This document shows, in pieces, positions 1 through 11,206 of a stretch of DNA of 64,000 nt. The notes under the pieces were generated by a model. That model saw nothing but the letters and a program-made list of their open reading frames with translations, had not been told where the DNA came from and ran no database searches. Each line of letters opens with the position of its first letter. Within the stretch, counting starts at the first letter, position 1. This DNA is from Diphasiastrum complanatum (lineage: Eukaryota; Streptophyta; Lycopodiopsida; Lycopodiales; Lycopodiaceae), in NCBI GenBank assembly GCA_029204225.1, contig CM055106.1:45083313-45147312 (forward strand). The letters are read 5' to 3'. A program made the translations under genes and the position numbers.

Positions 1-155
1 TTTTGTTCGAAATTGATAGGCGTAGTCATGCATAGAGAAAGAGAAAGATAGCTCATTCCATTGTGCACAAAAAGTTTTGATTCTTGTCACTCAAATATTT
101 TTCAAAGTTTGTTTGTTTTCGAGTTCGATCTATCTTTCACACACACCTCTTTCCG
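1..155 (+). repeat. LTR-end-like segment, inverted copy of ~17,680-17,840
   Basis: The plus strand here matches the minus strand of about 17,680-17,840. The shared words include the GATAGGCGTAGTCATGCAT block, then TTTTCGAGTTCGA and CACCTCTTTCCGACA. The copies diverge after the last word. At 17.6 kb the same sequence lies just upstream of a retroelement primer-binding site, so this is probably the downstream part of an LTR belonging to the plus-strand element whose gag remnant starts at 1,113. The rest of the LTR lies outside the window. Confidence 0.55.
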
Positions 156-1112
156 ACAGATCAAATGATGGGTTTTCATTGGTTTGATCCATTGGAGTTG
201 CTTGTGTGTTTTCCTATTATGCAAATACAACAACAAGTAATTCTAATTAGAATGATAGAAATGCTTCAATTCTTACATAATCCTATGCAAATAAAAGCAT
301 TTACTTCTACTCATTCAATACTTATTGTTTGTAAGCTCAATCCAAGCTTAAGAGAAAACTACACCAAGCGATTTTCTACTTTTGCCTTAATCCAAAGCAA
401 AATCAAAACTAATCTTTATGTAAACTTCAATTAACTACTTCAAGCTAATGTTTACATAAAGTTCCCATTGCAATTTCATTTCCATTTGTCATTTCAGATT
501 CAACACAAATTTTCACATTTCTCACTTTCCTAGTTCTTCAAATCCATGAAAGTCTTGATCCTTCACCTATACCTTCGCCAAGATGCTTGAGGTTTTCAAA
601 TATAGTAATCCATCATTTTTTGAATTTGGTGAAGATTACATCCATCTGGATTATCCAAAATGTCTATCTTAGTCCTCGCCAAGCTGCAAAAAGTCATTGT
701 TCGCCAAACAAGAACCTTCGCCAGTTCTACCCTAGTATTATCATTACCAGATATACCTACTATCAATCAGACAAATGCTAGTTTTACTAGATTTGTCAAA
801 AACAGTCAGATAAGTGATTTTTTACTCAAAATAGTAGTGAAAGGACCCTCGCCGAGTCAATTTTTGCCTAGGAAACCTTTGCCAATACTATTTTTGAGTT
901 CTGATCTATCAGATCTAGCTACTATTAACTTGATATTGATTTTGAGAAATTTATATTTCTAGAGTATTGACTACTTGATCAAGATTTTTTTTTTTCAAAA
1001 TCAAAATCTGATTGAAATCAAGTGATAAAGTTTTTTTCTGATCTAATCAAAGATAGAAGTTAATTGAAAAATTTAGATCCAATCTCATTGTTTCTTGAAG
1101 TGATTTGGAAGA
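156..1112 (+). other. non-coding leader with CGCCA motif cluster
   Basis: No convincing reading frame occurs here. The AT-rich stretch contains several copies of a short CG-bearing motif (CTTCGCCA at 573-580, with CTCGCCA or TTCGCCA forms near 676, 699, 717 and 848), unlike its CpG-poor surroundings. It lies between an LTR-like segment and a gag remnant, so it is most simply a retrotransposon leader. The same motif recurs in the copia LTR near 39.9-40.0 kb. Confidence 0.4.
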
Positions 1113-2254
1113 ATGTCTTATTCGGATAATGAATCTAAGATACCTGGTCCTCTGATCATTGCTCCACAAGTTATTCTTATAAGATCACCTTGTCTAGAGT
1201 TACCACAATATAATGAATTATTTGATCCAATTAGATTCTCAAAATATTTTTTGAATTATGTGAAGTTTATTAGAAAGTTTTTCCACAAGATAAACTTAAG
1301 TTATTTCCTAAGGCCTTAATAGGAGCAGCACAAGATTGGGTTTACAACCAGGATGAGACTAATTGTATGGATTGAGAAGTGATTAAAGTTGGCCTAATTA
1401 CAATATTTAAATCCAAAAAGTTCTTGGAAGCTCTTTTCCTACTTTTAAGTAAAGTTAAAATGGGAAAGAGAAAAAGAGTGCGAGATTATATTGAACGGGT
1501 CAAACATCTCAGATCAGAGTGTGATCTTGAACTAATAAATAATGACACTATTATTATGTGGTTTTTAGTAGGTCTTCCTAAAGGATTAGACAGGAACATA
1601 AATGTCAAGCTGATTATACATCATTACAACATGCTATGGATGATGCAATATGTGAAAAAGATGTAGATTTAGCTGAGTTGATGATAAATGAGTTTGAAAA
1701 ACTTGCCCAGAAGCAGTAGATGCAGCTAGAGAAGATGCAGTCACAATTCAATGCAAAGTTGAAAGCATTGGAAGAGCAAAATGACAAGCTTGACAGAGCA
1801 ACTGATAAGATAGCTAAAATATTTTCTAGCGGAGAAAATGTTTGGTGTGCGATTTGTGCTAGAAATCATACCATAAATGACTATCCAACACTAAAATGGC
1901 TTGTGAAGGATACTTCTTGTCATCTATGCAATTATACTGAACATGATACAGCTTTTTTCTCATTTAATCCTCAGGTTATTCAGCACAGATATGCTAAATA
2001 TCAATACAGAGATAATCCAAACTAGAAGGGACCTGATGGTAAGGCCCATGGTCTTAGAATTCTTGATCGATTAGCTTTGCCATCTCCTCTAGTAAACATG
2101 TTCCTTTTGCTAATATGATGGTACCAGAATCTTCGGTTGGTAATAACCAATGGAATTACAGTACTGATCAGAATATTGGTCCTTCAGAGCAATACACTAT
2201 CTATGCTATTGCGCAACAGCAACAATCTAGACAGTGGACTAGAGCATTGCTTGG
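1113..2254 (+). pseudogene. Ty3/gypsy family A gag remnant
   Basis: This is a broken gag of a Ty3/gypsy retrotransposon. An ATG at 1,113 opens a short frame; after frame breaks near 1,318 and 1,376 the capsid-like part continues with a basic helix reading SKVKMGKRKRVRDYIERV. From 1,720 a Gln/Lys-rich helix leads to a knuckle-like CX2CX3H motif (CAICARNH, the last Cys replaced by Tyr), then a second CX2CX4H. A minus-strand relative at 10,083-10,858 has the same order and keeps the knuckle as CSVCTQNHTTNEC. Gag would coat element RNA in cytoplasmic particles. Several stops and frameshifts make it non-functional. Assignment to a Tat/Athila-like lineage is inference from the CX2CX3HX4C spacing and the extra ORF of related copies. 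Confidence 0.75.
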
Positions 2255-2267
2255 ATGCCTTGTGTTA

Positions 2268-2619
2268 GAAATGGTGAACTCCTGCAACTTTGTCGCGACG
2301 CGAAAGTCAACGAGCCATGACTCAAAGCCTGAACGATTTGCGGAGATCGAATGATTTGCGAAAGTCAATGTGCCTCCAGGACGAACAATTCACAAACCAT
2401 TTGCGACAACCAAACGAGCTTGCAGGACCGCAAAATCGCAAAATGTTGCAGGACCATAAGAAACCGCAGGTGATGCAAAACGAAAAGAAACGAAAAGAAA
2501 CAAAAAAAAAATCTTTTGCACTACCAACAGGCTTGGAGTCTTAAACTTTACACCCAGCTGAAACGGGTAGTAACAACAGAGAGTAACCGATTAGTTGATT
2601 AGCGTTAACTACTCTTGTA
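2268..2619. repeat. probable LTR fragment, left side of the family N insertion site
   Basis: After the gag remnant a TGTTAGAAATGG word could be an LTR start. The segment holds a cluster of TTTGCGA/CGCAAA words (about 2,290-2,475) and is interrupted at 2,620 by family N copy 1. Its continuation is at 8,157. I could not find the other LTR of this element or a target duplication, so a solo or truncated LTR is only the best guess. Confidence 0.35.
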
Positions 2620-3380
2620 TGTGAAAAATCTGCAAAATTAGACCAAGAATGGATCCTAAAATGATCCACAAGAGTGATTGGATGTTAGATAGAATTGATC
2701 TATCAATCTACATAAGATTTAGATCAATCTAGATCAAATTTAGATGAGAAAATCTAACAAGAACAATCACAAATGAAAGGGAATTGTACTTGCTGGTTTC
2801 ACAAGTGTGAAAACCTGTCAGAGTACGGACTCCAGTTGATTGCCTTCAAAACCAAGATCGGTGTTGCTTCTTTGATCATGGCCAAATGTGGCTCTATATA
2901 TACAAAAAGTGAGAGCTCGTGGTACTGATCATCCCTCTGATCCCACATGTGTGAGGGTGCTTTGTCATATGATGATTTATCATGCAAAATTGACACTTGG
3001 ACAAAACCTTCTATTTTGAGCACTTTTGGTCCATTTTTCTTCTATGTAGAGAACTAGGAAAAAACTCTTCTAGAAGTTCAAATTCGACTTCCTCAGCTCA
3101 TTCCACAAGTGTGAGCAGCCCTCTACACATGGGATGTGACACCTAACCAAAGGATGTGGCTCATGCAATCAATAGATTGATGCCATGTGTCATATATCTA
3201 GAAAACTAGTTTTTGGCCTTTTTAGCCACTAGAACTTGAATCAAATCATATGTACAACCTATATGATTATGGTACATGACAAGTACACTAATTTCACACG
3301 TGGGAACAGGCTCCACACATGTGTAATCATCCTACATACATGATTTTGGCCTTGACCAAGCATAATTTTAGCATTTTTCA
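2620..3380 (-). repeat. 3' LTR of family N copy 1
   Basis: This 761-bp repeat starts TGTGAAAAATC and ends GCATTTTTCA on the plus strand. It aligns with 7,404-8,156 over nearly its whole length. One block (about 2,749-2,844, including a GGTTTCACAAGTGTGAAAACC-like palindrome) is replaced by unrelated sequence in the 5' LTR. A TATA-like word lies at about 2,893-2,902, read on the minus strand. Confidence 0.88.
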
Positions 3381-3398
3381 CACTCCTCAAAAATTTAG
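3381..3398 (-). other. polypurine tract of family N copy 1
   Basis: On the minus strand the bases just before the 3' LTR read TTTTTGAGGAGTG. This is a purine-rich run in the position where plus-strand DNA synthesis is primed in LTR retroelements. Confidence 0.65.
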
Positions 3399-3650
3399 TT
3401 TGGTAAATCTAGCTTGATAAAAACATGATGATCTTGACCTTGACTCCATGGGCTGAATTGGTCTTTGCTGGTTCAAAAGGTGTGAAGATCAGCCAATGAG
3501 CTTGATGTTGATCCGAGATCACCATATCCATGATAGTGCTTCTTTGATGTTGATATCTTTGATGAACTTGAGAGCTTTGCACCATCCTAGCACCTCCAAA
3601 ATTGATTCCTTCCAAATTTCATGTAGATGCTTGACCTTGAGGCTTGTTCC

Positions 3651-5464
3651 TTATTCATGTGCATGCTCCTCCATGAGGAAATAAAGATTTCTTTTTGACT
3701 TATTAGGATCATAAAGATCTAACATCATGTTACCATGATCTAAAGAATTAGACTCATCCAAATTGGCAAGACTATGCATGCTATAATAACAAATTGTTTG
3801 CATCATATCTTCATGCTTGTTTACCATGCTAATCTCAGATCCAATGAGGCTAAATACTTCATTATGGAGATAAGTGTCTTTAGAAGATGATTCACTTACT
3901 CTCATGAAGAGTTTACAATTTGCCTCAATACAAATTTTCAAACTATGAGTGAACAAATCACTTTTGCTCTTACATGACTCAAGAGCATACATTTGATGAA
4001 ATAATCATTTACTTTCTAATTGATTTAAAATCAATTTCAAATTTTTAAGAACATCATCTATGTTCTCAAGAGAGACTTCATACTCAACTAGTATGGCTTT
4101 ACTCCAATTTTGAGATGCAATGATCTTACTAAAGCAAATTGATTCATCAATGACCTAAGAGAAGTATGAGATGTATACCACATGAGATATGCTCCTCTTT
4201 CCCTTGGAATGTGAGCCACTTGGGCTCAACCATGTTTCTTGAGTTTCTTTTTGGAATCACAACTTGAGAAGGTCTCTCCTCCTCAATCCTTGGCACACTT
4301 GAACCTTGAGAAGGACTCTCCTCCTCAATCCTTGGCACACTTGAACCTTGAGATGACTCCTTAAGATCCTCTTCATGATGCTCCTTTTTGATAAAAATTC
4401 GAGACCTCCATGTCTCATAATGATCACAACAACTATGACCATACATTATGCACTTCCTATGATTATCAAGATTACTTATGCTAGAAACATAAGTCCAAAA
4501 ATCACCATAACTTGGCATGATTTTTCTAATATTGAAATAAAAAGGTATTTCCATCTCAATAAAGCTAACTACTTGCTTATGGATATAAGTGTCCACTTTG
4601 GATGCTTCACTTATTCTCATAAGAAGTTTACAACTTGCCTTTAAGATTGAAAACTTAAAATTTTCATCTTTATGAATGAACACATCATTCATGATCTTAT
4701 TGAAACCAAAAGAATCTACATTATGAAGACATTTCCATTTTCTTGACTTCATATCCAATGTAAGTTAACAAGGAAAACATGCTTTGCTATCCTTTAAGGC
4801 ATCACACTCAACTAGTATTGCCTTAATCCACCTTTGAAATACAAAAATCTCTTCAAAGCAAAATGGTTCTTCATAAGTTGACATGATAGCATAAATGAAA
4901 CTATTTTCATTTTGTGATTGCTCCTTATTCTTGATTGATTTCTCTTGGATAATAACAATAAGTTTGAACTTATCCAAAGTTCTAAGCAAACTACTCTCCA
5001 AGGACATGAAATAAATCCAAGTTACTTTCATGAAAGTGACATCTACCTTTTCATCTTGAACCAAACAATGCACTTCCAAATAAAAAATTTAAAAAAGTTT
5101 TGACATGTGTTGTGATGGACTCTTGAAGACAAATCTTGCAAGTCCTTGTCAGAATCCAAGCCTCATTCACCTTTCCACAAAGGAAACACGTTTTCTTGGA
5201 TTTGTCCTTCTTGTATTTGCATTTAGAACTTGAAGCTCCATCATTCACCTCGGCCCCCTTGCTTTGGTTCTTCTTGGATGGATTGGTCTTATTTTTGTAG
5301 CATCTTGAGAAAAAATATCCTCCCTTGCCACAAAGGTTGCAGTTAGGATCCTTAGTTGCCTTCAATAGGATGCCACCTATTGATGCCATGTGAATAAAAA
5401 TTTTTGATATGATTCTACCGATGTAATTTGTGACTCTCAAGAGACTAGATTTGAAAATATTCAA
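3651..5464 (-). pseudogene. family N protein gene, copy 1 (broken)
   Basis: This is the minus-strand counterpart of the 61,864-63,754 gene. Read from 5,464 down, it has a gag-like knuckle CNLCGKGGYFFSRC (CX2CX4-Tyr-X4-C) and a CX2C-X12-CX2C finger ending CKIC. The duplicated unknown domain follows in pieces: 5,079-4,765, 4,758-4,147 and 3,992-3,651. The first ATG in the frame is at about 5,389. Breaks are a one-base shift near 5,080, a stop near 4,765, a shift near 4,150 and a stop near 4,005. An in-frame 42-bp duplication at 4,264-4,347 adds 14 residues to the acidic linker. The function is unknown; it is recognised only as homologous to copy 2. Confidence 0.8.
4264..4347 (-). repeat. 2 x 42-bp in-frame tandem duplication
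   Basis: The segment TTGAGAAGG...TTGAACC occurs twice back to back (4,264-4,305 and 4,306-4,347). It encodes a 14-residue unit of the type SSVPRIEEE with PSQG. Copy 2 of the element has one unit only. Confidence 0.85.
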
Positions 5465-7390
5465 TAATCTAGAAGGACCTACAAAAGATCTAGCTCACAA
5501 ACCTAAGAATCAATCTTCACACTAATGACTAGTCACTCGGAAACTTTGCTTTGATCACTAAGACAAAAGCACATAATTTTTGAATCAAATCACAAAAGAA
5601 ATCAGATCCAAACTCCTATTGGACTCAACAAATGCCAATGACTCTTTCTTTTGAAAGTTGAAATGGATATGAAAAGATTTGACACCTAGATTTTCCTTTT
5701 CACTTGACTAGTTCTCTCAACACTTGAGATTCTTGAACAAAAGATGGGTTTTGTTTTAAACACATGAAAATCAGACTTAATCACTTCTTTAGGACTCACT
5801 CTTGACCCAAATAATCTCACTCTTGAGATTTAGAATGAATTTGATTTGTTTTGACAACAAACTATACCACCAATTTTCACAAAACATAGGATCTACACTA
5901 GATCACTCAAACTTGACATGTACATTTGATTCAAACACATAAAATTAAGATCCAATCACCCCTTTTGGAATCCCTAAAGAATCTCACTCTTGAGATTTGG
6001 AATGGATTTGTAATAGTTTGATAACAACCTATGTCAAGAATTTTTCACCAAGCTTTAAAAATCAAACACATAGAGATTCACAAAGATCCCAACCATGCAT
6101 GAACACTCAAATATGGACTCCTTGTTCTAGATATCCAATGAAATCACATATTGACCCTCACACTCTCACAAAGAAAGTTGAATAGAACTAATTTGAGTTT
6201 CATACATACTATGTCAATTTTTGCTCAATAAATTGAATTCATTCACCCCTATTGGATTCCACCAATGACTCTACCTCTTAAGAGTTGGAATTAAATTCAA
6301 AATCAAAAGTTGTGATTTTTCTTTCTCACTAAGATATTGTGCTTCAAAGATCTAATGCTACTTAGAAAGATTTGATCACCTAGGAGAAGACAAATTCTCC
6401 ACCAATAACAATACAAAATGAGCTTCTAGATCTTGCCCTCTACAAAGGAAGGAACTCTTAGAAAATTGGATCTCTCTCTACACATTTTCCATACAAACCT
6501 CAATGATTGTTTTCAAGCCTCACAAACACTCAAACTTATTGAGTAGGGTTGAACAATGTGACTTGGACTCAATCTCTTTTGTAGAACTCTCAAGAAACCA
6601 ATCTATGTCAAATTCTACAAAAGATTTGCATACATGCTATATATGCACTAGAAACTCTCAAAGGTTTCACTTGGAGGACAGATTCAAAGATGTTTTCTAG
6701 CAAAGCGATAATTCTAAACTTGACCCTATCACTCTTGAACAAATCTAGAGTGATGGTACAATGGATTTCAACCTCTCACCTTGCATATCACTCAATCTAT
6801 GATTTTTGGCAATATCTCTCTCAACTTTGACATGTACTCAAAAAATCAGAGAAACACATTTAATGCACCTGAATCAAGCTTAAAATTAAATTATTTGGAT
6901 GATCTAATCCAAGAACAAATCATAGGCATAGAATCTCTATAGAAAAAGCTTGAAGCTGCACTAAAATCTCTAAATTTGGGTGTATGATTCAAATTATGCA
7001 TCAATTTGAATTTTCCCAACCAAAACAGGTTCTGTACATCCCCACACGTGTGGAAGGTACGCCTACAGCCTACAACAAGTTTTGGTACAAAAAAGTTGAA
7101 TCTAGTTATCAATTCAAACTCTCTATCTCAAAATTAGCTAGTTTCCACAAACTTGCTAATTTGGGAGATTTAGCATCAAACTGAAACATAAGGCTCCAAA
7201 ACTGGTACTGTACATTCTAGCACATGTGAAAAGTACCCCTGCAGCCCACAACAAGTTTTTGTCCATAAATTTTGAGTATACCTATCCTATCCAACGTGCC
7301 ACATCAAAATTAGCTAGTTCCCAAAAACTTGCTAATTTGGGCTTAGTTTTGGATCAACCCCATCAAATCTTCATAAATCCTCTTGTACTT
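5465..7390 (-). other. non-coding leader of family N copy 1
   Basis: About 1.9 kb lies between the primer-binding site and the protein gene, with no sustained frame. It is conserved with 60,269-61,863 of copy 2, which suggests a role in the RNA such as packaging or dimerisation rather than coding (inference). It includes a tandem duplication at 7,020-7,352. Confidence 0.7.
7020..7352 (-). repeat. ~175-bp leader duplication
   Basis: Two diverged units start with CCAAAAC(A/T)GGT(T/A)CTGTACAT at 7,020 and 7,195 and end with ACTTGCTAATTTGGG. Each contains a CACRTGTG word (CACACGTGTG or CACATGTG). Copy 2 of the element has one unit near 60,320-60,530. Confidence 0.7.
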
Positions 7391-7403
7391 GGCTCTGATA
7401 CCA
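7391..7403 (-). other. primer-binding site of family N copy 1
   Basis: GGCTCTGATACCA on the plus strand is TGGTATCAGAGCC on the element strand. That is the usual plant retroelement site complementary to the 3' end of initiator tRNA-Met. It abuts the 5' LTR end with no spacer. Confidence 0.9.
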
Positions 7404-8156
7404 TGTGGAAAATCTGCAAAATTGGACCAAAAATGGATCCTAAAATGATCCATAAGAGTGATCGGATGTTAGATACAATTGATCTATCAATCTGCAAAAG
7501 ATTTAGATCAATCTAGATCAAATTTAGATGAGAAGATCTATATGATAGGAACTCAAAACTATCAAGAAAAATCAAGACAAATGATGAAATTGACAAGAAT
7601 TGCCTCCAAAACCAAGATTGGTGTTGCTTCTTTGATTATGGCCAAATGTGGCTCTATATATACAAAAAGTGGGAGCTCGTGGTACTGATCATCCCTCTGA
7701 TCCCACATGTGTGAGGGTGCTTTGTCATATGATGATTCATCATGCAAAATTGACACTTGGACAAAACCTTCTATTTTTTGTCCTCCTATTTTGAGCACTT
7801 TTGGTCCATTTTTCTTCTATGTAGAGAACTAGGAAAAAACTCTTCTAGAAGTGCAATTTCAACTTCCTCAGCTCATTCCACACGTGTGAGCAGCCCTCTA
7901 CACATGGGATGTGACACCTAACCAAAGGATGTGGCTCATGCAATCAGTAGATTGATGACATGTGTCATGTATCTAGAAAACTAGTTTTTGGCCTTTTTAG
8001 CCACTAGAACTTGAGTTAAATCATATGTACAACCTATATGATTATGGCACATGACAAGTACACTAATTTCACACGTGGGAATAGGCTCCACACATGTGTA
8101 ATCATCCTATATACATGATTTTGGCCTTGACCAAGCATAATTTTTGCATTTTTCCA
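7404..8156 (-). repeat. 5' LTR of family N copy 1
   Basis: This 753-bp repeat begins TGTGGAAAATCTG on the plus strand and ends GCATTTTTCCA. It holds a TATA box (CTCTATATATAC on the plus strand, about 7,652-7,663) that would drive minus-strand transcription. It also has several CACRTGTG words. About 7,535-7,598 differs completely from the matching part of the 3' LTR. Confidence 0.87.
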
Positions 8157-8567
8157 TTGTAATTCTCTGTTTTAACTATCTTGTAGACTCCACACAATGG
8201 GGATATAAAGTACTTTTCTGGATCAAAAATATATAGTGAAATATAGGAAGATACATTGAGACACAAAGAGTTGAGCAGAAAAAAAAAAGACTAGAAATGA
8301 AATAGTTGTGCATGAAAGTCTGCCAACGAGCAAAACACACCGAAAGAGCAGAGCGTCAGGCCGCCAACGAGTGAGACACTGACGATCTTGCTCTAAGAAC
8401 CAAACTGATAATTTGATTGCTCTATTTTTGCACATCTCCTTGTCTTTCGCATCCAAAAAACTATAGGCTTCTGCTCCAGCTATTCTGTCCAGAACACTTT
8501 TCGTAAATGGTAAGAAAAAATGGTCCTTTTTGGTGACTGCATTTAGTGCCTTCAGATTTTACACATA
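8157..8567. repeat. probable LTR fragment, right side of the family N insertion site
   Basis: This continues the sequence broken at 2,619. GATATAAAGTA at about 8,200 resembles a TATA box. Between 8,320 and 8,390 the word GCCAACGAG is repeated in CG-bearing sequence. The end is unclear; by 8,568 the sequence is family A reverse transcriptase. Confidence 0.35.
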
Positions 8568-8568
8568 T

Positions 8569-8958
8569 TCACATTTTTTTGTTCTTCTTGGGTACTATAA
8601 CTATAGGCAAAACCCACTCAATGTGCTCGATTTCATAGATGAAATCGGCGTCTAGCAGTTTCTGCAACTCTTGCTTGATCAGCTCTGTGTAGTTCGAGTT
8701 GCAATGGTAATAACGGCTCACCTTGGGAACTGCTCCATCTACCAAGGGTATGGTATGTTGAACTACTGTTGGTGGGATGCCCTTTAAATCATTGTCATTC
8801 CATGCAAAACAATCTTTGTATTCCACCAACAATGATCGAAGTCTTTTGAAATGTGTGGAAGTTAACTGCTCTCCCACGTCCACTATCTCTTCCTCTTCTC
8901 CTGGCTCGGCAAGATTCATCGGCTGCGTTCGTGCAGGTCCCTCGAAGACTTGTTCCAT
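8569..8958 (-). pseudogene. family A reverse transcriptase N-terminus
   Basis: This is a minus-strand frame with the linker and start of a Ty3/gypsy reverse transcriptase: an acidic EPGEEEEIV stretch, then VPKVSRYYHCNSNYTELIK, DADFIYEIEH and PIVIVPKKN. It matches 23,271-23,600 and 54,000-54,370 almost word for word. It stops before the catalytic YxDD-type motif because the element is truncated at 8,568, where LTR-like DNA begins. It is therefore inactive. The enzyme would copy element RNA into DNA. Confidence 0.85.
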
Positions 8959-9012
8959 GGTTTCTGACTTTGATCAGGTTCTCGTTGTGCTTGCGGCATC
9001 ATGATCACCATG

Positions 9013-9759
9013 TCATCCAAGGCAATTCTTGAAGGTCTCAAGCATCTCGAGAACTGGTGCTTGACGAGACTCCTCCTTCAGCATGTTTCGACTAGTAATT
9101 TTTTGATTTTCTGTCATCTGTGATGAAGATGGCACTAAATCTGAGTCCATTCTGATCGACTTCAAGAAATTCAACACCTTCTTTTTGCCTTTTCTTGTCA
9201 CAAAGTTGGATTCGTCCTTGTTGTCTTTCTTCAGAACTAGTGGGATATTCGCCTCCTGGTTGCGAATATCAACATCAACTGTAGCTATAGCCTCTTTGGG
9301 TAGATCACTCCAACGGATCACCTAATTGTAGTGTTGTTTCATCTGGCTCTTCTTTTGCGCAGGTGTCCTTGGGAGATCTATCTTAGAAACTTTCGCAATA
9401 ACAAATTTTTGCGGTGGTTAAGCTGGTACTCTCTTGATTCCATAGCGATCTGGGTCTATATGCTATTGGACATGTTCATCTGTCAGCTCAATCTCCTTGT
9501 TGCAAGTCAGAACATGTTGCCAAGGGACTAAATCATCATCCACTGGGTTCTCAATAGTTTTCGCCGACATCCATGCTATGTTTATCATATTCACCCCAAA
9601 TGTAATTGGTGTGTCCATGGTATAACACTTGGGTGAAGCCGGCCCATACCATTGTTGTTGTTCAGGTTGAGGTGATGTTGGTATTTCTAGTTCCGATGAT
9701 GTCAAGTTTATGTGGGCCACTTGTTGATTAGCTGGCCCTGGTGGTGCAGGTAAGGCCAT
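9013..9759 (-). pseudogene. family A protease-RT linker region
   Basis: Two minus-strand frames (9,759-9,463 and 9,321-9,013) match the plus-strand 53,321-54,000 region. Shared words are GVNMINIAWMSA, DDDLVPWQH, IRWSDLPKEAIATVDVDIRN and KKKVLNFLKSIR. The aspartic protease itself (52,788-53,096 in the long copy) is missing, so there is a deletion between gag and this linker. No enzymatic function can be assigned to the linker. The frame is broken near 9,400. Confidence 0.78.
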
Positions 9760-10082
9760 GCGTTGTTGATTATTTGTGCGCCATACCTCAATGCCGCATT
9801 TGGTGCCCCTTGGTGATTTGGATAAGAGGTCTGATAAGGACTTCTCTTTTGCTGGACAATTCAGGGGTTAAATGTCTCATGCGATGTTGCGCTGCACAGA
9901 TGGCAAAATCTCTGTGTCTATCTCATATTTCGCTTTAGGACTGGACACTCATTTGTTGTATGGTTTTGTGTGCACACTGAACACCATACATTTTTGCAAC
10001 GAGGATACTATAGCTAGTTCTGTTCCAGTGGATTGGACGTTGTTGCTACAGCTCCCTGCAAGGCCTTCAGTTTTTTATCAAA

Positions 10083-10858
10083 CTAAGTCGTAAGTTGTTC
10101 CATCTGTTGTTTGTGTAATTTTGTCATTTGTTCCAACAGCAGTTTTGTGGACAGAGTGGAAGCATTTGATAATGATGACGCTATCGAGGGAATAGAAATA
10201 TGTGTAGTTGGATATTCGTCGTCTGATTCCCCATCCTCTTTCCTGATGGCATCCTCCATAGCTTCTTGCAAAGTAGCGAACTACTCCCGTCGTTTTAGCT
10301 CTCTTCTGATGCTACGTGGCAACCTTGTGAAGAACCATATAATCACCGCATAATTGGGAGTTAGGGTTGCATTGCATTCAGATTATAGATGTTTGACCTG
10401 CTCAATGTAATCCCTGACCCTTTCTCTCTTTTCCATTTTGACTTTGCTCAACAAGAGAAACAGGTCCTCTAGGAATTTTCTTGGTTTAAAGCGTGTGATG
10501 AGAGCCACTTTAACTGCTTTCCATGGGGTTTTTTCTTCCTCTGACAAGTTGAAAAACCAATCTTGAGCCACAACTACTAGTTACATGGGAAACAACATCA
10601 ACATCTCACTGATCATTGTAGATTTCACAAGCTTGCTCGTAGATTTGGAGGAAGCGGATGGGATCTAATGTTGTATTTTGGTATTTTCATCCGTGGTGCT
10701 CTTCGGACTGCTTGCAAGGGTGCGACAGGTATGGGTTGACCCATTGGATCCATTGGCATTGGTTCCGGTTCTGCCTCTAGTTGCACAACTGCTATTTTGG
10801 GGGGTGGTGCTTGGTTGGCTGTTTTTCTTGTTATTGATCGTCCAGATCTTAGATTCAT
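10083..10858 (-). pseudogene. family A gag, minus-strand copy
   Basis: An ATG at 10,858 opens a gag that starts MNLRSGRSI, followed by a Pro/Ala-rich stretch. The capsid-like part (10,571-10,383) is interrupted by a stop after VKHL. The last third (10,271-10,083) is rich in Ser, Gln and Lys. Below 10,083 another frame reads CSVCTQNHTTNEC, a CX2CX3HX4C zinc knuckle, before joining the 9,759 linker. Gag would bind and package element RNA. Multiple breaks show it is dead. Confidence 0.78.
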
Positions 10859-10869
10859 CCGATGGTAGG

Positions 10870-11130
10870 TCCAAGGTTGTTGGATCTTACTGATACAGTT
10901 GGATGCAATCTAGATCTTAGGGATCTGATCAATCTGATAGGCCGGTATTAAAAATTCAGGCCTCTTACGGTGGTTTTTCCTTGATAACTTTTTACTCCTT
11001 GCACTGATTGGCCTGAGATTTTGATAGTAGCTAGATCTGGTGCAGATGTAACTACTGATCTAGTCTGCAAGGGTTACTTGTGTGAGGGTTGGCTATGAGA
11101 GGGTTTAATGATATTCTGAATGGACATTCA
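10870..11130 (-). repeat. family A leader segment
   Basis: This lies just upstream of the minus-strand gag. The plus-strand part 10,990-11,110 is similar to 43,550-43,650, including GGATCTG(A/G)TGCAGAT, GGTCTGCRAGGGTT and AGGGTTGGCTAT(G). I could not place an LTR boundary or a primer-binding site here. Confidence 0.45.
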
Positions 11131-11206
11131 TTTCCAAAAACATCGAGTGAATGAAATGCTTGCAAAGAGTGAGGATATCTCTTTCATTCAAAGTCTCTAC
11201 GAAAAA

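Larger units (their letters stand above)
2620..8156 (-). mobile_element. family N non-autonomous LTR retroelement, copy 1 (complete)
   Basis: This is a full element on the minus strand. The 5' LTR is 7,404-8,156 and the 3' LTR 2,620-3,380. The primer-binding site lies directly next to the 5' LTR and a purine-rich tract directly next to the 3' LTR. A 5-bp target duplication TTGTA is at 2,615-2,619 and 8,157-8,161. Inside are a long non-coding leader and one broken protein gene. No protease, reverse transcriptase, RNase H or integrase motif is visible, so the element must have depended on enzymes from another retrotransposon (large-retrotransposon-derivative type). The second copy at 59,425-64,000 is in inverted orientation. 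Confidence 0.88.

Noticed and set aside
84-434. 116-codon plus-strand frame near the window start
   Set aside because: No motif, no ATG that fits a gene, and it lies in LTR/leader sequence.
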